Positions 8,611 through 18,654 are shown, numbered from the stretch's first letter. The stretch: 64,000 bases of DNA from Kineosporia corallincola (GCF_018499875.1 NZ_JAHBAY010000016.1:62001-126000), one strand, 5' to 3'. Numbers and translations: made by a program. The notes: generated by a model not told the origin, from the letters alone.

Positions 8611-9420
8611 GTGCGCAAGATCTTGGCAGTGTGCGTCGCCGCGGTAGTCGCGTTCTTCGGCGTCGTGGTGATGCAGGCGGGACCGGCCAGTGCCGGCAGC
8701 AGGAGCTGGGAGTACGTGGCGCTCGGCGACTCCTACGCCGCCGGGGTCGGGGCCCCGCCGTACGACCCGGCCGGCGGTGACTGCCTGCGCAGCCCGCTGA
8801 ACTACGCGCACGTGTGGGCCGCGGAGCACCCGCGGGTCACGCTGACCGACGTCACGTGCAGCGGCGCGGCCACCGACGACGTCGAGGCCGAGCAGCTGTC
8901 CGCACTCAGTCGCCGCACCAAGCTGGTCACCCTGACCATCGGCGGCAACGACGACAGCGGCTTCTCCCGCACCCTGAACGCCTGCCTCGGCGGCACCGAC
9001 GCGCAGTGCGAGGCAGCCACCCAGGCCGGCGCCGACTACGCCACCAACGTGCTCGCCGGTGACCTGGAGGCGCTGTACACCGAGGTCAAGCAGCTGGCGC
9101 CGCGGGCCCGGGTGGTGGTGCTGAACTACCCGCAGCTGATCGACCAGGGCACCGGCAGCTGCGGGGCGATCACCCCCAGCTCCTACCGCCGGGGCCTGAT
9201 CGCCGGCCAGATCGCCGCCCTCGACGCCGCCATCAGCACCGCGACCAGTCAGGCGCGGGTGAAACTGGTGGACGTCCGCCCGGACTTCGTGGGTCACGAG
9301 GCCTGCTCGGCCGACCCGTGGATCCTCGGGACGAACGTGGCGTCGCAGACCGAGTGGTTCCACCCGAACCCGGCCGGCCACGCCGCCTACGGCGCGGCGC
9401 TCGAGGCCGCCATCGGCTGA
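8611..9420 (+). CDS. Secreted SGNH-family lipase/esterase
   Basis: A 269-residue secreted hydrolase. A signal peptide ([17 protein letters not shown] to ASAGS) precedes the SGNH blocks: block [10 protein letters not shown] with nucleophile Ser41, block [12 protein letters not shown] and block [10 protein letters not shown] with His251. The six cysteines probably form three disulfides, as in Streptomyces secreted lipases of this family. Start is GTG 8611 behind a G-rich ribosome-binding site. A terminator hairpin follows. Confidence 0.92.
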   Translation: MRKILAVCVAAVVAFFGVVVMQAGPASAGSRSWEYVALGDSYAAGVGAPPYDPAGGDCLRSPLNYAHVWAAEHPRVTLTDVTCSGAATDDVEAEQLSALSRRTKLVTLTIGGNDDSGFSRTLNACLGGTDAQCEAATQAGADYATNVLAGDLEALYTEVKQLAPRARVVVLNYPQLIDQGTGSCGAITPSSYRRGLIAGQIAALDAAISTATSQARVKLVDVRPDFVGHEACSADPWILGTNVASQTEWFHPNPAGHAAYGAALEAAIG

Positions 9421-9430
9421 GCGAGCGGCT

Positions 9431-9466
9431 TTCCCGCCGCGGTCGTCAGCACGACCGCGGCGGGAA
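9431..9466 (+). terminator. Terminator after the SGNH hydrolase
   Basis: Bases 9431-9446 pair with 9451-9466 as a 16-bp stem around a CAGC loop, 10 nt after the stop codon. Confidence 0.85.
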
Positions 9467-9537
9467 GGACCCCTGCCGGAATACGAACGTAACCCGGCGC
9501 TCACAGAACCCGAACCCCCGGTGGCGACGATCGGGGG

Positions 9538-10896
9538 ATGACCCTCGACTTCCGCCTGCTCGGACGCGTCGAGGTGCGCCGGGACGGGGAGCCGGTCGAC
9601 ATCGGCGGCCCCAAGCAGCGGGCCGTGCTCGCCTCGCTCCTGATGCGCCCGCGCCGCGTCGTGCCGGTCGAGCAGCTCATCGACGATCTGTGGCCGGAGC
9701 GTCCCCCGGCCCGCGCCGTGGCCACCGTGCAGGTCTTCGTCTCCCAGCTGCGCCGCGCCCTGGAACCCGGCCGCTCCCGGGGCCAGACCGCGACCGTGCT
9801 GGTCACCGCCTCACCCGGTTACCTTCTCGACGTCGATCCGGCAACGGTGGACGCCCATCGCCTCACCGATCTGGTCACCCGCGGACGCGCCGCACGCGAC
9901 GCCGGCGAACCGGCCCGGGCGGCAGAGCTTCTCGCCGGGGCCGAGCGGCTGTGGCAGGGACCGCCGCTCGCCGACGTCCCGGACACCCCGTTCGTGCGCA
10001 CCACCGCCGCCGGGCTCACCGAACTGCGCCTGGGTGCCGCCGACGACCGGGCCGACGCCGAACTCGCCCTCGGCCGCCACGCCGCCCTGATCGCCGAGCT
10101 GGAGCAGCGCGCCCACCGGCACCCGCTGCGCGAACGCGTGCGCGAGCAGCTGATGCTGGCCCTCTACCGCTGCGGCCGCCAGGTGGAGGCGCTCGCCGTC
10201 TACCGTGCCACCCACCAGACCCTGTGCCGCGACCTGGGCCTGGAACCCGGCGTGCGGCTGCGCGACCTGGAACAGGCCATCCTGCGCCAGGACCCGGCCC
10301 TGACCTGGCGGCCCGACCCGCAACTGCCCGCACCCCGGGCGGGCGGCGACCCCGGCCGGGTGCTCGTCGTCGACGACACCGCCATCAACCGCAAGCTCCT
10401 CGCGACGGCGGTGACGAACCTCGGGCACCGGGCCGAGACCGCCCCCGACGGCCACCGCGCCCTGGAGATGCTGCGCGAGGCCGGCGGCGCCGCAGGCGGA
10501 TTCGACGTGGTGCTGCTCGACCTGCTGATGCCGGTGCTCGACGGCTACGCCACGCTGGCCCAGATCAAGGCGGACCCGGCCCTGGCCTCCGTGCCGGTGA
10601 TCATGGTGTCGGCCGTGCCCGAGCTGGAGAGCGTGGTGCGCTGCATCGAGCTGGGCGCCGTCGACTACCTGCCCAAGCCCTACAGCTCCGCCCTGCTCAA
10701 GGCCCGGCTGCACGCGTCCCTGCACGCCCGCCGCTCGGCCACCGAGCGGGAGAGCGTGCTGCACAACGAGATCGCCGCGCTCCGGGCCCAGGTCGGCAGC
10801 GCCCGGGCGGTCAGTGCCCGGGTGGCCGGCGCGCAGGTGACCGGCGCCCAGGTCGGCAGCGCCCAGGTGGTCGGTGCCGTGCCGGACGGTCCGTGA
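9538..10896 (+). CDS. SARP-type regulator fused to a response-regulator receiver domain
   Basis: A 452-residue protein. Residues 1-95 are the OmpR-like winged helix of SARP regulators ([24 protein letters not shown]). Residues 95-255 form the BTAD helical domain. A receiver domain follows at about 275-395, with [12 protein letters not shown], phospho-acceptor Asp328 in VVLLDLLMP and the lysine in YLPKPY. The end is a coiled-coil-like helix and an A-Q-V-G/T tail. Canonical SARPs end after BTAD; a C-terminal receiver makes this a direct phosphorylation target. Its stop overlaps the GTG of the hybrid kinase, so the two are translationally coupled and probably cognate. Heptamer repeats of SARP type lie upstream of the permease at 14422. 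Confidence 0.93.
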   Translation: MTLDFRLLGRVEVRRDGEPVDIGGPKQRAVLASLLMRPRRVVPVEQLIDDLWPERPPARAVATVQVFVSQLRRALEPGRSRGQTATVLVTASPGYLLDVDPATVDAHRLTDLVTRGRAARDAGEPARAAELLAGAERLWQGPPLADVPDTPFVRTTAAGLTELRLGAADDRADAELALGRHAALIAELEQRAHRHPLRERVREQLMLALYRCGRQVEALAVYRATHQTLCRDLGLEPGVRLRDLEQAILRQDPALTWRPDPQLPAPRAGGDPGRVLVVDDTAINRKLLATAVTNLGHRAETAPDGHRALEMLREAGGAAGGFDVVLLDLLMPVLDGYATLAQIKADPALASVPVIMVSAVPELESVVRCIELGAVDYLPKPYSSALLKARLHASLHARRSATERESVLHNEIAALRAQVGSARAVSARVAGAQVTGAQVGSAQVVGAVPDGP

Positions 10897-13800
10897 TCCG
10901 GCGGCCCGTGTCGCTGCGCGCCCTGGTGCGCACCGGCGTCGCCCTGGCCGTGCTCCTGCTGGCCGCGCTGCTGCTGGTCAGCCTGGAGGCCGAGAGCAGC
11001 GTGCGACAGGCCACCGCCGCCGAGGCCCGGCGCTCGCAGTCGCTGCGGCTGGCCTACGAGCTGCGCCAGACCTCCGACGACCTGACCCGGATGGCCCGCA
11101 CCTATGTGGTCACCGGGCAGACCAGGTATCGCGACTGGTTCCAGGAGATCCTGGCCATCCGCGACGGAACGGCCGCCCGGCCGGACAACTACGACAAGAT
11201 CTACTGGGACGTCGTGACCGACACCGGGGAACGCCCGTCGTCGTTCGGCGCTCCGGTCGCGTTCGCCGATCTGGCCGCCGGTGCCGGGTTCACCCCGCGC
11301 GAGCTCGGGCTGCTGGCCACGGCCAAGGCCCGGTCCGATGCCCTGGCCGACATCGAGGAGGACGCCTTCGCCCTGGCCGCCCGCGGTGGTGCGGCGAACC
11401 GGCAGCAGGCCACGCGGATGCTGTTCGACGCCTCCTACCTGCGGGCCAAGGACGAGATCATGCAGCCCATCGGCCAGGTGCTGGAACTCGTCGACACCCG
11501 CACCGCGAGCGGGACCGCCCGGGCCGGGGAGCAGGCCCGGGCCTGGTCGGCGGCCGCGATCGCGGCGGCGCTGCTGCTGTTCGCCGGCATGGCGCTGTTC
11601 GTGGTGGTGACCCGCCGGGCGGTGCTGCGGCCGGTCGCCGAGCTGGACGCGGCCACCGCCCGGATCGCCGCGGGGGAGGACGAGGTGCGGGCCCGGGTGG
11701 CCGGCGTCGGCGAGATCCGTTCGCTGGCAGGACGGTTCAATGAGATGACGGCGAAGGTGCGCACCCGGTCGGCCGAACTGCGCCTGTTGCAGCGGGTGGC
11801 GGCCGCGGCGCACCGGGCCGACGACCTGCCGGCAGCGGTGGACGACGTGCTCACCCTGGTCCGCGCGCACACCGGATGGCCGCGGGTGCGGGCCTACCGG
11901 CCCCACGCCGGCCGGCTGGTCCCGCTCACCGCCGGCACCACCGTGGACAGCGGCCGCGACCTGGCCGGCCTGCCCGGCCGGGCCCTCACCACCGGGCGCA
12001 CGCTGTGGTCCGGCGACCCGCACCCGGCGATCGCCGTGCCGGTGCGCGCGGGACGGCACGAGAATGCCGGGGTGGTGGCGGTTCTGGAGTTCCTCACCGA
12101 CGCACCGGGCGATCCCGACCCGGTGCTGCTGACCCTGCTGTCGGACGTGGCCACGCAACTCGGCCAGGTGGCCGACCGGGCCCGCTCCGCCGACGCCCTG
12201 CGGCAGGCGGCGTTCGCCGCGCAGAGCGCCAGCGCCGCCAAGAGCACCTTCCTGGCCACCATGAGTCACGAGATCCGTACCCCGATGAACGCGGTCATCG
12301 GGATGTCCGGCCTGCTGCTGGACGGGCCGCTGGACACCGAGCAGCGTCACCTCACCGAGGTGGTGCACGAGAGTGCGCACTCCCTGCTCCTTCTCATCAA
12401 CGACATCCTCGACTTCTCCAAGATCGAGGCGGGCCGCCTGCATCTGGAGCGGGTGCCGTTCCATGTCGGCGAATGTCTGGAGGCCGCACTGGAACTGGTG
12501 TCGGCCGAGGCCGGGGCCAAGAACGTGGACCTGTCCCTCGAGCTCGCGCCCGGCACCCCCGAGGCGATGATCGGCGACCCCACCCGGATCCGCCAGATCA
12601 TGCTCAACCTGCTCGGCAACGCGGTGAAGTTCACCGACCACGGCGAGATCTCGGTGACCGTGTCGGCCTCGGCGCCGGACGCGGGCCCGCCGGGTCAGGC
12701 GGTTCGGCCGGGTCAGCCGGTTCGGCCGGAACCCGCGGGGACGCCGGTGTGGCGGTTCGTGGTGTGCGACACCGGGATCGGGATCCCGCCGGGGCAGCTG
12801 GAATCCGTGTTCGAGTCGTTCACCCAGGTGGACGACTCCACCTCCCGGCGCTACGGGGGCACCGGCCTGGGCCTGGCCATCTGCCGCCGCCTCACCGACC
12901 TGATGGGCGGCACCATCACCGCCACCTCCCGGGACGCCTCCGCGCTCCCGGCCCTCGCCCGGCCGGCCGCCCCCGGCGTCCCGGGCACCTCCGGCACCAC
13001 GGTGACGGTCACGATCCCGGCCGCCGCGGCCACCCTGGAACGCCGGGACCCGGTGCCCGACGACACCTCCGCCCTGGCCGGCGCGCACGCCCTGATCGTC
13101 GGCAGCATCCCGCGCACCCGCATGGCGATCGGCGAAAAGCTGTTCGGGGAATGGGGAATGCGCCTCGACGGCACCGCCTCGCCCGATGTCGCCCTGGGCC
13201 GGTTGCGCGCCGGGCGTTCCTACGACGTCGTGGTGCTCGACCACCGTCCGCCCGGCACCGACGCCCTGCGGCTGGCCCGGGCGGTCCGCGCGCTGCCCGG
13301 CGGCGAGCGGATCCCGATCGTGCTGATCACCTCGTTCGCCCGGGTTCCCGGCACCGGCGTCCCACCCGGCGTCACCGTGGTCACCCGCCCGATCCGCCCG
13401 GCGCCGCTCTACCGGGCGATGGCCGCGGCCCTGAAAACCCTTGGAGAAAAGCCCGAATCGTCACACGGCCACACCCCGGCCGGGCCACCCGACCCGGCCC
13501 CCACCGGTGGGGACGGGCGCGCCGGGCCGCTTCGGGCGTCCACCATCGGCCACCAAGCCACCCACCAAGCCACCCACCGAGCCACCCACCGAGCCACCCA
13601 CCCGACCGCCGGGAAGCCTCTGCGCATCCTGGTCGCCGACGACCACCCGGTGAACCAGCGTCTGCTGCTCATGCGGCTGGACCGGCTCGGTCACCGCGCC
13701 GACCTGGTCAGCAGCGGCACCGAGGCGGTGGCCGCGGTGGCCCGCCGGCCCTATGACGTGGTGCTGATGGACGTGCGGATGCCCGGGCTCGACGGCCTGG

Positions 13801-14291
13801 AGGCCACCCGGCGGATCCGGGCGAACGGCGGCGAAAACACCCTGGTCAGGCCGAGAATCATCGCGCTCACCGCCGAAGCCGAACCCGGTGCCCGCGAAAG
13901 GTGCCTGGCCGCGGGCATGGACGACTATCTCACCAAACCGCTGATCCCCGCTGATCTCGGCGCAGCGCTCGACCGCGCCGTCCGGCACGTCCTCGATCCC
14001 GAGAGGGTCTCGCAGCTGAGCGAACTCGTCGGCCACGACCCGGCCGCCCTGGCCGGCCTGGCCGACGACTTCGTCACCGACGCCCCGGCCCTGCTCCACG
14101 CGCTCACCACGGACGACCCGGGCACCGCCGCCCACGCGCTGAAGAGCCTGGCCGCGACGTTCGGGGCCACCGACCTGGCCGGGTTGTGCCGGCGCGCCGA
14201 GACCGGCACCGGCGACCACGCGGTGCTGGTGAGTGAGATCGGCGCCGAGCTGGAGCGCGTCGTCCCGGCTCTGCGGGCCCTGGGCCGGTAG
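10893..14291 (+). CDS. Hybrid sensor histidine kinase (HAMP-GAF-HisKA-HATPase-REC-REC-HPt)
   Basis: An 1132-residue membrane phosphorelay kinase starting at GTG 10893 inside the stop of the SARP-receiver gene. It has a TM segment at about 10-30, an extracytoplasmic ~190-residue sensor, TM2 at about 218-240, a HAMP linker, a GAF-like region (310-440), the H-box [11 protein letters not shown] with His459 and an ATPase domain ([19 protein letters not shown]). A first receiver (~730-850) is degenerate: no N-terminal acidic pair, and Lys replaced by Arg. A second receiver is intact with Asp960 ([10 protein letters not shown]). The C-terminal HPt carries His1081 (AHALKSLAA). A Thr-His-Gln/Arg-Ala repeat linker separates the two receivers. 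Phosphate probably flows His459-Asp960-His1081 to Asp328 of the SARP-receiver partner; that partner is inferred from coupling. Confidence 0.92.
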   Translation: MIRRPVSLRALVRTGVALAVLLLAALLLVSLEAESSVRQATAAEARRSQSLRLAYELRQTSDDLTRMARTYVVTGQTRYRDWFQEILAIRDGTAARPDNYDKIYWDVVTDTGERPSSFGAPVAFADLAAGAGFTPRELGLLATAKARSDALADIEEDAFALAARGGAANRQQATRMLFDASYLRAKDEIMQPIGQVLELVDTRTASGTARAGEQARAWSAAAIAAALLLFAGMALFVVVTRRAVLRPVAELDAATARIAAGEDEVRARVAGVGEIRSLAGRFNEMTAKVRTRSAELRLLQRVAAAAHRADDLPAAVDDVLTLVRAHTGWPRVRAYRPHAGRLVPLTAGTTVDSGRDLAGLPGRALTTGRTLWSGDPHPAIAVPVRAGRHENAGVVAVLEFLTDAPGDPDPVLLTLLSDVATQLGQVADRARSADALRQAAFAAQSASAAKSTFLATMSHEIRTPMNAVIGMSGLLLDGPLDTEQRHLTEVVHESAHSLLLLINDILDFSKIEAGRLHLERVPFHVGECLEAALELVSAEAGAKNVDLSLELAPGTPEAMIGDPTRIRQIMLNLLGNAVKFTDHGEISVTVSASAPDAGPPGQAVRPGQPVRPEPAGTPVWRFVVCDTGIGIPPGQLESVFESFTQVDDSTSRRYGGTGLGLAICRRLTDLMGGTITATSRDASALPALARPAAPGVPGTSGTTVTVTIPAAAATLERRDPVPDDTSALAGAHALIVGSIPRTRMAIGEKLFGEWGMRLDGTASPDVALGRLRAGRSYDVVVLDHRPPGTDALRLARAVRALPGGERIPIVLITSFARVPGTGVPPGVTVVTRPIRPAPLYRAMAAALKTLGEKPESSHGHTPAGPPDPAPTGGDGRAGPLRASTIGHQATHQATHRATHRATHPTAGKPLRILVADDHPVNQRLLLMRLDRLGHRADLVSSGTEAVAAVARRPYDVVLMDVRMPGLDGLEATRRIRANGGENTLVRPRIIALTAEAEPGARERCLAAGMDDYLTKPLIPADLGAALDRAVRHVLDPERVSQLSELVGHDPAALAGLADDFVTDAPALLHALTTDDPGTAAHALKSLAATFGATDLAGLCRRAETGTGDHAVLVSEIGAELERVVPALRALGR
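13552..13599 (+). repeat. Four tandem 12-bp units inside the hybrid kinase gene
   Basis: Four consecutive copies of ACC(A/G)AGCCACCC encode a Thr-His-(Gln/Arg)-Ala repeat in the linker between the two receiver domains. Copy number may vary between strains. Confidence 0.85.
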
Positions 14292-14313
14292 TCAGGGCCC
14301 GGCCCGGTCGCAC

Positions 14314-14342
14314 TTGGCGTTTGCTTAGTGGACGTTTGGCGG
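14314..14342 (+). promoter_or_regulatory. Candidate SARP operator (three heptamers with 11-bp period)
   Basis: TTGGCGT (14314-14320), TTAGTGG (14325-14331) and TTGGCGG (14336-14342) are separated by 4-bp spacers. SARP regulators bind heptamer direct repeats with exactly this 11-bp period next to a -10 region. The middle copy matches the third at 5 of 7 positions. It lies 80 bp upstream of the permease start. Confidence 0.5.
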
Positions 14343-14421
14343 CGCGCGGTTGGCTGGTCGGCGAGAGCACACCACGCGCAGCGCGCACCACGCGCGAGCG
14401 CCGGCAGAGAGGCGGACAGCG

Positions 14422-16071
14422 ATGAGCACCGTCAGCCCCCCGCACGACAACGCGACCGGTGCCGTGCGCGCCGGTGCCGCGAAGGAGACCCTGGAGGACT
14501 ACACCCTCCGCTTCGCCCCGCGCAGCTACCGGCGCTGGGGGACCGGCACCGTGGCCGTGTCCGCCCTCGGCGGCATCGCCTACCTGGCCGACTTCGCGAT
14601 CGGCGCCAACATCGGCATCTCCTACGGCACCAGCAGCGCCCTGGCCGGGATCGCCCTGTTCGCCGTCGTCATCTTCGCCACCGGCCTGCCGCTGGCCTAC
14701 TACGCCGCCCGTTACAACCTCGACCTCGACCTGATCACCCGGGGCAGCGGATTCGGTTACTACGGCTCGGTGGTCACGAACGTCATCTTCGCGTCGTTCA
14801 CGTTCATCTTCTTCGCGCTCGAGGGCTCGATCATGGCGCAGGGCCTGAATCTCGGCCTGCACATCCCGAACTGGCTGGGCTACGCGCTGTCCACCGTCGT
14901 CATCTTCCCGCTGGTGATGTACGGCATGTCGCTGCTGAGCAAGCTCCAGCTGTGGACGACACCGCTGTGGCTGCTGCTCATGGTGGCACCGTTCGGCTAC
15001 CTGGTGATCAGCCACCCGGAGTCGGTCGGCGACTTCTTCGCCTACCGCGGCGAGAGCGGCACCAGCGGGTTCAGCACCAGCTCGATGTTCCTGGCCGCGG
15101 GCGTGTGCCTGTCGCTGATCGCGCAGATCGCCGAGCAGATCGACTACCTGCGGTTCATGCCGCCCCGCACCCCGGACAACGCGCGCCGCTGGTGGACCGC
15201 GGTGCTGCTGGCCGGGCCGGGCTGGGTGATCTTCGGGGCGCTGAAGCAGGTGGTGGGCCTGTTCCTGGCCGTGTACATCCTGGCGAACGTGGCCGACGGG
15301 GCCGGGGTGGCCAACCAGCCCGTGCACCAGTTCCTGGAGATCTACCGCGACTTCCTGCCCGCCCCGGTCGCGATGACCCTGGCCGTCATCCTGGTGGTGA
15401 TCAGCCAGGTGAAGATCAACGTCACCAACGCCTACTCCGGCTCGCTGGCCTGGACCAACTCCTGGACCCGGGTCACCCGGAACTACCCGGGCCGGCTGGT
15501 GTTCCTGGGCGTGAACCTGGCCATCGCGCTGGTGCTGATGGAAGCCAACATGTTCGACTTCCTCAACACCATCCTCGGGTTCTACGCCAACTGCGGCATG
15601 TCCTGGGTGGTGGTGGTCGCCTCGGACATCGCGATCAACAAGTACCTGCTGAAGATCTCGCCGATGCAGCCGGAGTTCCGCCGCGGCATGCTCTACGCGG
15701 TCAACCCGGTCGGGTTCGGCTCGATGATCATCTCGGCCGGGGTGTCGATCCTGGTGTTCTTCGGCGGTCTCGGTGAGGGCATCAAGCCGTACTCGCCGCT
15801 GGTGGCCATCGTGCTGGCCCTGGTGCTGCCGCCGGTGCTGGCCCTGGCCACGCGGGGCCGGTACTACCTGCGGCGCACCGACGACGGCATCGACGCCCCG
15901 ATGTACGACGAGTACGGCAACCCCTCGGGCGAGGTGATGGAGTGCCACGTCTGCCACGAGCAGATCGAGCGCCCGGACCTGACGGCCTGCCGGACCCACG
16001 ACGCCGTGGTCTGCTCGCTGTGCCTGAGCCAGGACAAGGTCGCCGACCACGTGCTGCCCGCCCAGGTGTGA
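14422..16071 (+). CDS. NCS1-type purine/cytosine permease with C-terminal Cys-rich module
   Basis: A 549-residue inner-membrane transporter with about 12 hydrophobic segments between residues 40 and 480. Conserved helix patterns include GIAYLADFAIGANIG, ITRGSGFGYYGSV and KINVTNAYSGSLAW, typical of cytosine/purine permeases that import nucleobases or related compounds with a cation. The cytoplasmic tail has five cysteines spaced as a zinc-binding module: Cys508-x2-Cys511, Cys523, Cys531-x2-Cys534. This tail is unusual for the family and may sense or dock. ATG 14422 follows AGAGGCGG. The gene stands directly downstream of the SARP-receiver/hybrid-kinase pair with SARP-like repeats in between, so it may be their target. 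Confidence 0.9.
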   Translation: MSTVSPPHDNATGAVRAGAAKETLEDYTLRFAPRSYRRWGTGTVAVSALGGIAYLADFAIGANIGISYGTSSALAGIALFAVVIFATGLPLAYYAARYNLDLDLITRGSGFGYYGSVVTNVIFASFTFIFFALEGSIMAQGLNLGLHIPNWLGYALSTVVIFPLVMYGMSLLSKLQLWTTPLWLLLMVAPFGYLVISHPESVGDFFAYRGESGTSGFSTSSMFLAAGVCLSLIAQIAEQIDYLRFMPPRTPDNARRWWTAVLLAGPGWVIFGALKQVVGLFLAVYILANVADGAGVANQPVHQFLEIYRDFLPAPVAMTLAVILVVISQVKINVTNAYSGSLAWTNSWTRVTRNYPGRLVFLGVNLAIALVLMEANMFDFLNTILGFYANCGMSWVVVVASDIAINKYLLKISPMQPEFRRGMLYAVNPVGFGSMIISAGVSILVFFGGLGEGIKPYSPLVAIVLALVLPPVLALATRGRYYLRRTDDGIDAPMYDEYGNPSGEVMECHVCHEQIERPDLTACRTHDAVVCSLCLSQDKVADHVLPAQV

Positions 16072-16074
16072 GGG

Positions 16075-16128
16075 AAGCCCGTTGCCCCCGGGCGCTCTCG
16101 GTGACGAGCGCGCGGGGGCAACGGCTTT
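16075..16128 (+). terminator. Terminator after the NCS1 permease
   Basis: A long stem (AAGCC-GTTGCCCCCG-GCGCTC class, with one bulge and one mismatch) pairs 16075-16101 with 16106-16127 and is followed by TTTCG. Confidence 0.8.
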
Positions 16129-16265
16129 CGTGGCCCGTTGCCCGGTCACTGATTGAAACTGGCACTACTTAGCAGGTTCATAGCGGGCCTTAAGGGTCCC
16201 TTGCGTCATGGAATGGGCGTTCTGGCTAGCCTCGGGCGGGTCCTTGTACCCACGGCATCGAGCGG

Positions 16266-16296
16266 CGGCCGGAACCCCTCGGACGGGTTACGGCCG
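16266..16296 (+). other. Hairpin in the 5' leader of the DUF3500 gene
   Basis: CGGCCGGAACCC (16266-16277) pairs with GGGTTACGGCCG (16285-16296) except for one position, with a 7-nt loop, about 30 nt before the start codon. It is not followed by a T-run. It resembles no riboswitch I can recognise. Confidence 0.5.
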
Positions 16297-16326
16297 TCCA
16301 AAAGCCATGACCAATGGAGACTTACG

Positions 16327-17643
16327 GTGAAAATGTTCGCCAGCTCGCGCCTGCCCGCCGGCAGTGTGGCGCGGCGCAGGACCGTCGCTGCCGGAGCGGC
16401 CCTGCTGCTGACCGGCGGCGCGCTCGCAGTCGGCCTGAACGCGGCCAACGCGGCCCAGCCCGGGCACGGGCAGAAAGGGCGGCCGGGGCACGGGGCCATG
16501 GCCACCGCGACACCGTCCAGCGCGGCCGACTCGGACGTGGCGAGCGTGGTGGAGGCCGCCCAGACGTTTCTCGCCACGCTCGGCGACGACCAGCTGGCCG
16601 AGGCCCAGCAGGAGATGACCGAGGAGAACGCCACCGCTTGGTCCAACCTGCCGTGCGGCGGAACGTGCCGCCCCGGAGTGGCTTTCGGCGACCTCGACGA
16701 CGATCAGCTGGCCTCTGCCAAGAACGTGCTGACGCTCGCCCTGGGCACCGGTGAGGACACCGGGTACGCCCAGGCCAGCCAGCTGTGGCTGGCCGACGAC
16801 CTGCTCGCCTCGGACGGCGGTGGCGGGATGCCGGGCGGTTCCGCGCCCACCGGGACCGACGTCCCCACCGATCTCCCGACCGAAACGCCCACCGAAACAC
16901 CCACTGCCACAGCGACGTCCACGGAAACCGCGACCGCCACCGCCTCGCCCACGGCGACCGGCGAGGCGACCGACGACGTGTACTCCAACGGCTACGGCAG
17001 CGGCCGGTACTATCTCGCGTTCCTCGGCGAGCCGACCGCGGACGGCACCTGGATGCTGCACTTCGGCGGTCATCACCTGGCGATCAACCTGACCTACAAA
17101 AACGGTGAGGTCACCGGGACCACGCCGTTCTTCATCGGCCTGGAGCCGACCAGCTGGACCGCCGACGACGGCACCGAGTACGCGCCGATGGACGACATGC
17201 ATCAGGGCATGCTGGACATGCTGAACGGTCTGACCGAGGAGGAGACGGCGGACGCCGAGCTCGGCGACTCGTTCAGCGACGTGCTGCTCGGCCCGGGTTC
17301 GGACGGCGAGTTCCCCTCCGCCAAGCAGGGTCTCGCGGTCAGTGAGCTCACCGCCGAGCAGCAGGAACTCGTGCTGGAGGCGATGAAGCCGTGGGTGTCG
17401 GTGGCGGCCGACGCGGACGCCGCCGAACTGCTGGAGCAGTACCGCGAAGAGCTGGACGAGACCTACGTCGGCTGGTCGGGCGGCACCGGCCTGGACACCC
17501 ACGCGGACTACGTCCGTATCGACGGGCCGGGCGTGTGGATCGAGTTCGTCTGCCAGAACGGCGTGGTCTACTCCGACCAGATCCATTACCACACGGTGTA
17601 TCGCGACCACACGCATGACTACGGCGGGGAGCTCTCCTTCTGA
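16327..17643 (+). CDS. Secreted DUF3500 family protein
   Basis: A 438-residue exported protein. GTG 16327 has GGAGA 7 nt upstream. The N-terminus has an arginine cluster (VARRRTVAAGAALLLTGG) and signal peptidase-like NAANA, suggesting Sec or Tat export. A helical region with D-D-Q-L-A repeats, a low-complexity Thr/Pro/Glu linker (about 180-215) and the DUF3500 core follow. The core shows YYLAFLGEPTADGTWMLHFGGHH, the family signature, and a His/Asp-rich end (HYHTVYRDHTHDYGGEL) that could bind metal. The DUF3500 function is unknown. The Thr/Pro linker splits the core in a way that looks like an insertion. Confidence 0.85.
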   Translation: MKMFASSRLPAGSVARRRTVAAGAALLLTGGALAVGLNAANAAQPGHGQKGRPGHGAMATATPSSAADSDVASVVEAAQTFLATLGDDQLAEAQQEMTEENATAWSNLPCGGTCRPGVAFGDLDDDQLASAKNVLTLALGTGEDTGYAQASQLWLADDLLASDGGGGMPGGSAPTGTDVPTDLPTETPTETPTATATSTETATATASPTATGEATDDVYSNGYGSGRYYLAFLGEPTADGTWMLHFGGHHLAINLTYKNGEVTGTTPFFIGLEPTSWTADDGTEYAPMDDMHQGMLDMLNGLTEEETADAELGDSFSDVLLGPGSDGEFPSAKQGLAVSELTAEQQELVLEAMKPWVSVAADADAAELLEQYREELDETYVGWSGGTGLDTHADYVRIDGPGVWIEFVCQNGVVYSDQIHYHTVYRDHTHDYGGELSF

Positions 17644-17649
17644 TGCGGC

Positions 17650-17682
17650 GCCCGGCCCGTGGCGCACGCACCCGGGCCGGGC
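17650..17682 (+). terminator. Terminator after the DUF3500 gene
   Basis: GCCCGGCCCG (17650-17659) pairs perfectly with CGGGCCGGGC (17673-17682), 7 nt after the stop codon. The 13-nt loop is long for a terminator. Confidence 0.6.
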
Positions 17683-17752
17683 AACGCCGGTGGCCGTGTT
17701 CCGGAACGTTCGGTTCGGTGAGAAACGACGAGGCGGTCGTCATCCCCTGTTC

Positions 17753-18628
17753 TCACCGGAACCCGAGCTGCCGCAACCGTTCGGCCGACGTCTCCAGGTG
17801 GATCGCCGTGATCCGGCCGGCCGACACGGTGAAGCGCAGGGCGGAGACCGGCTCGCCGTCGCGGAACGAGACCAGCCCGGCGGCCCCGTCGAGCACGGTC
17901 CGCCGCACCTGGTTCGCCGGGTCGGAGAACAGGACCGCCTTGCGGGCCACCGCGTCCGCGCCGCGCACCGGCACCGAGACATCCGGGCGCAGAACGACGT
18001 CGGGGGCGAGCAGGGCGAGCAGCCCCTCGAGGTCGCCGTCCCGGGCCGCGGCGAGAAACGCCTCCACCACGGCCTGCTGCCCGGCCAGGGGGGTGACCGG
18101 ACCCGGGTCGTGCACCGGGTTGTCGCGCACCCGGCGGCGGGCCCGGCTGGCCAGCTGACGGGTGGCGGCAGGGGTGCGGCCGACGATGCGGGCGATCTCG
18201 TCGAACGGCACCGCGAACAGATCGTGCAGCACGAACGTGAGCCGCTCGGCGGGGGGCAGCGTGTTCAGCACGACCAGCATCGCGAGCCCGACCTCGTCGG
18301 CCAGCACGGCCTCCTGCGCCGGGTCGGCGGGTGTGCCCGGCACGATGCCCCCTCCGGTCACCTCCGGGTCGGGCGGCTGCATGCCGACGGGCTCGTCGCG
18401 CCGGGCCCGCAGCAGGTTCAGGCAGATCCGCGCCGTCACCGTGGTCAGCCAGCCGCCGAGGTTCTCGATCCCGTCCGCCCGGCCGGTGGTGGACCGGGAC
18501 AGTCGCAACCAGGTCTCCTGCACGGCGTCCTCCGCCTCGGCGCGGGAGCCGAGCATCCGGTGGGCCAGGGCGGTGAGCCGGGGCCGGTGCTCCTCGAAGC
18601 CGGCGGTGAGATCGTGCGGCGCGGACAT
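17753..18628 (-). CDS. ECF41-family RNA polymerase sigma factor with C-terminal SnoaL-like domain
   Basis: A 291-residue sigma factor. Region sigma2 (ALAHRMLGSRAEAEDAVQETWL) and sigma4 (LPPAERLTFVLHDLFAVPFDEIARI) are followed by a ~120-residue SnoaL/NTF2-like extension (residues ~175-291). In ECF41 factors this extension tunes activity in place of an anti-sigma factor. ATG 18628 has a perfect GGAGGAA site. The divergent carboxymuconolactone decarboxylase gene is the partner type known for this group. Promoter boxes of ECF41 type precede both genes, so the factor probably controls itself and its partner. Confidence 0.93.
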   Translation of the reverse strand: MSAPHDLTAGFEEHRPRLTALAHRMLGSRAEAEDAVQETWLRLSRSTTGRADGIENLGGWLTTVTARICLNLLRARRDEPVGMQPPDPEVTGGGIVPGTPADPAQEAVLADEVGLAMLVVLNTLPPAERLTFVLHDLFAVPFDEIARIVGRTPAATRQLASRARRRVRDNPVHDPGPVTPLAGQQAVVEAFLAAARDGDLEGLLALLAPDVVLRPDVSVPVRGADAVARKAVLFSDPANQVRRTVLDGAAGLVSFRDGEPVSALRFTVSAGRITAIHLETSAERLRQLGFR

Positions 18629-18654
18629 GTCACATTCCTCCGTCGTGTCGGGTC
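18628..18654 (+). promoter_or_regulatory. ECF41-type promoter for the carboxymuconolactone decarboxylase gene
   Basis: TGTCACA (18628-18634), 16 bp, then GGTC (18651-18654). Published ECF41 promoters have TGTCACA and CGTC with the same spacing. The -35 box overlaps the start codon of the sigma gene on the other strand. Confidence 0.78.

Noticed and set aside
10680-13244. 854-residue minus-strand open frame
   Set aside because: It is the antisense shadow of the hybrid kinase, Gly/His/Arg-rich and without domains.
13552-13599. Regular short repeats resembling a mini CRISPR
   Set aside because: The 12-bp units are directly adjacent with no spacers and are in frame within a linker; no cas genes.
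14104-16149. 681-residue minus-strand open frame opposite the permease
   Set aside because: His/Gln/Val-rich composition is typical of antisense reading through a GC-rich gene; no motif.
16141-16326. Possible c-di-AMP or other riboswitch before the DUF3500 gene
   Set aside because: The hairpin is clear but the conserved bases of known riboswitches were not found.
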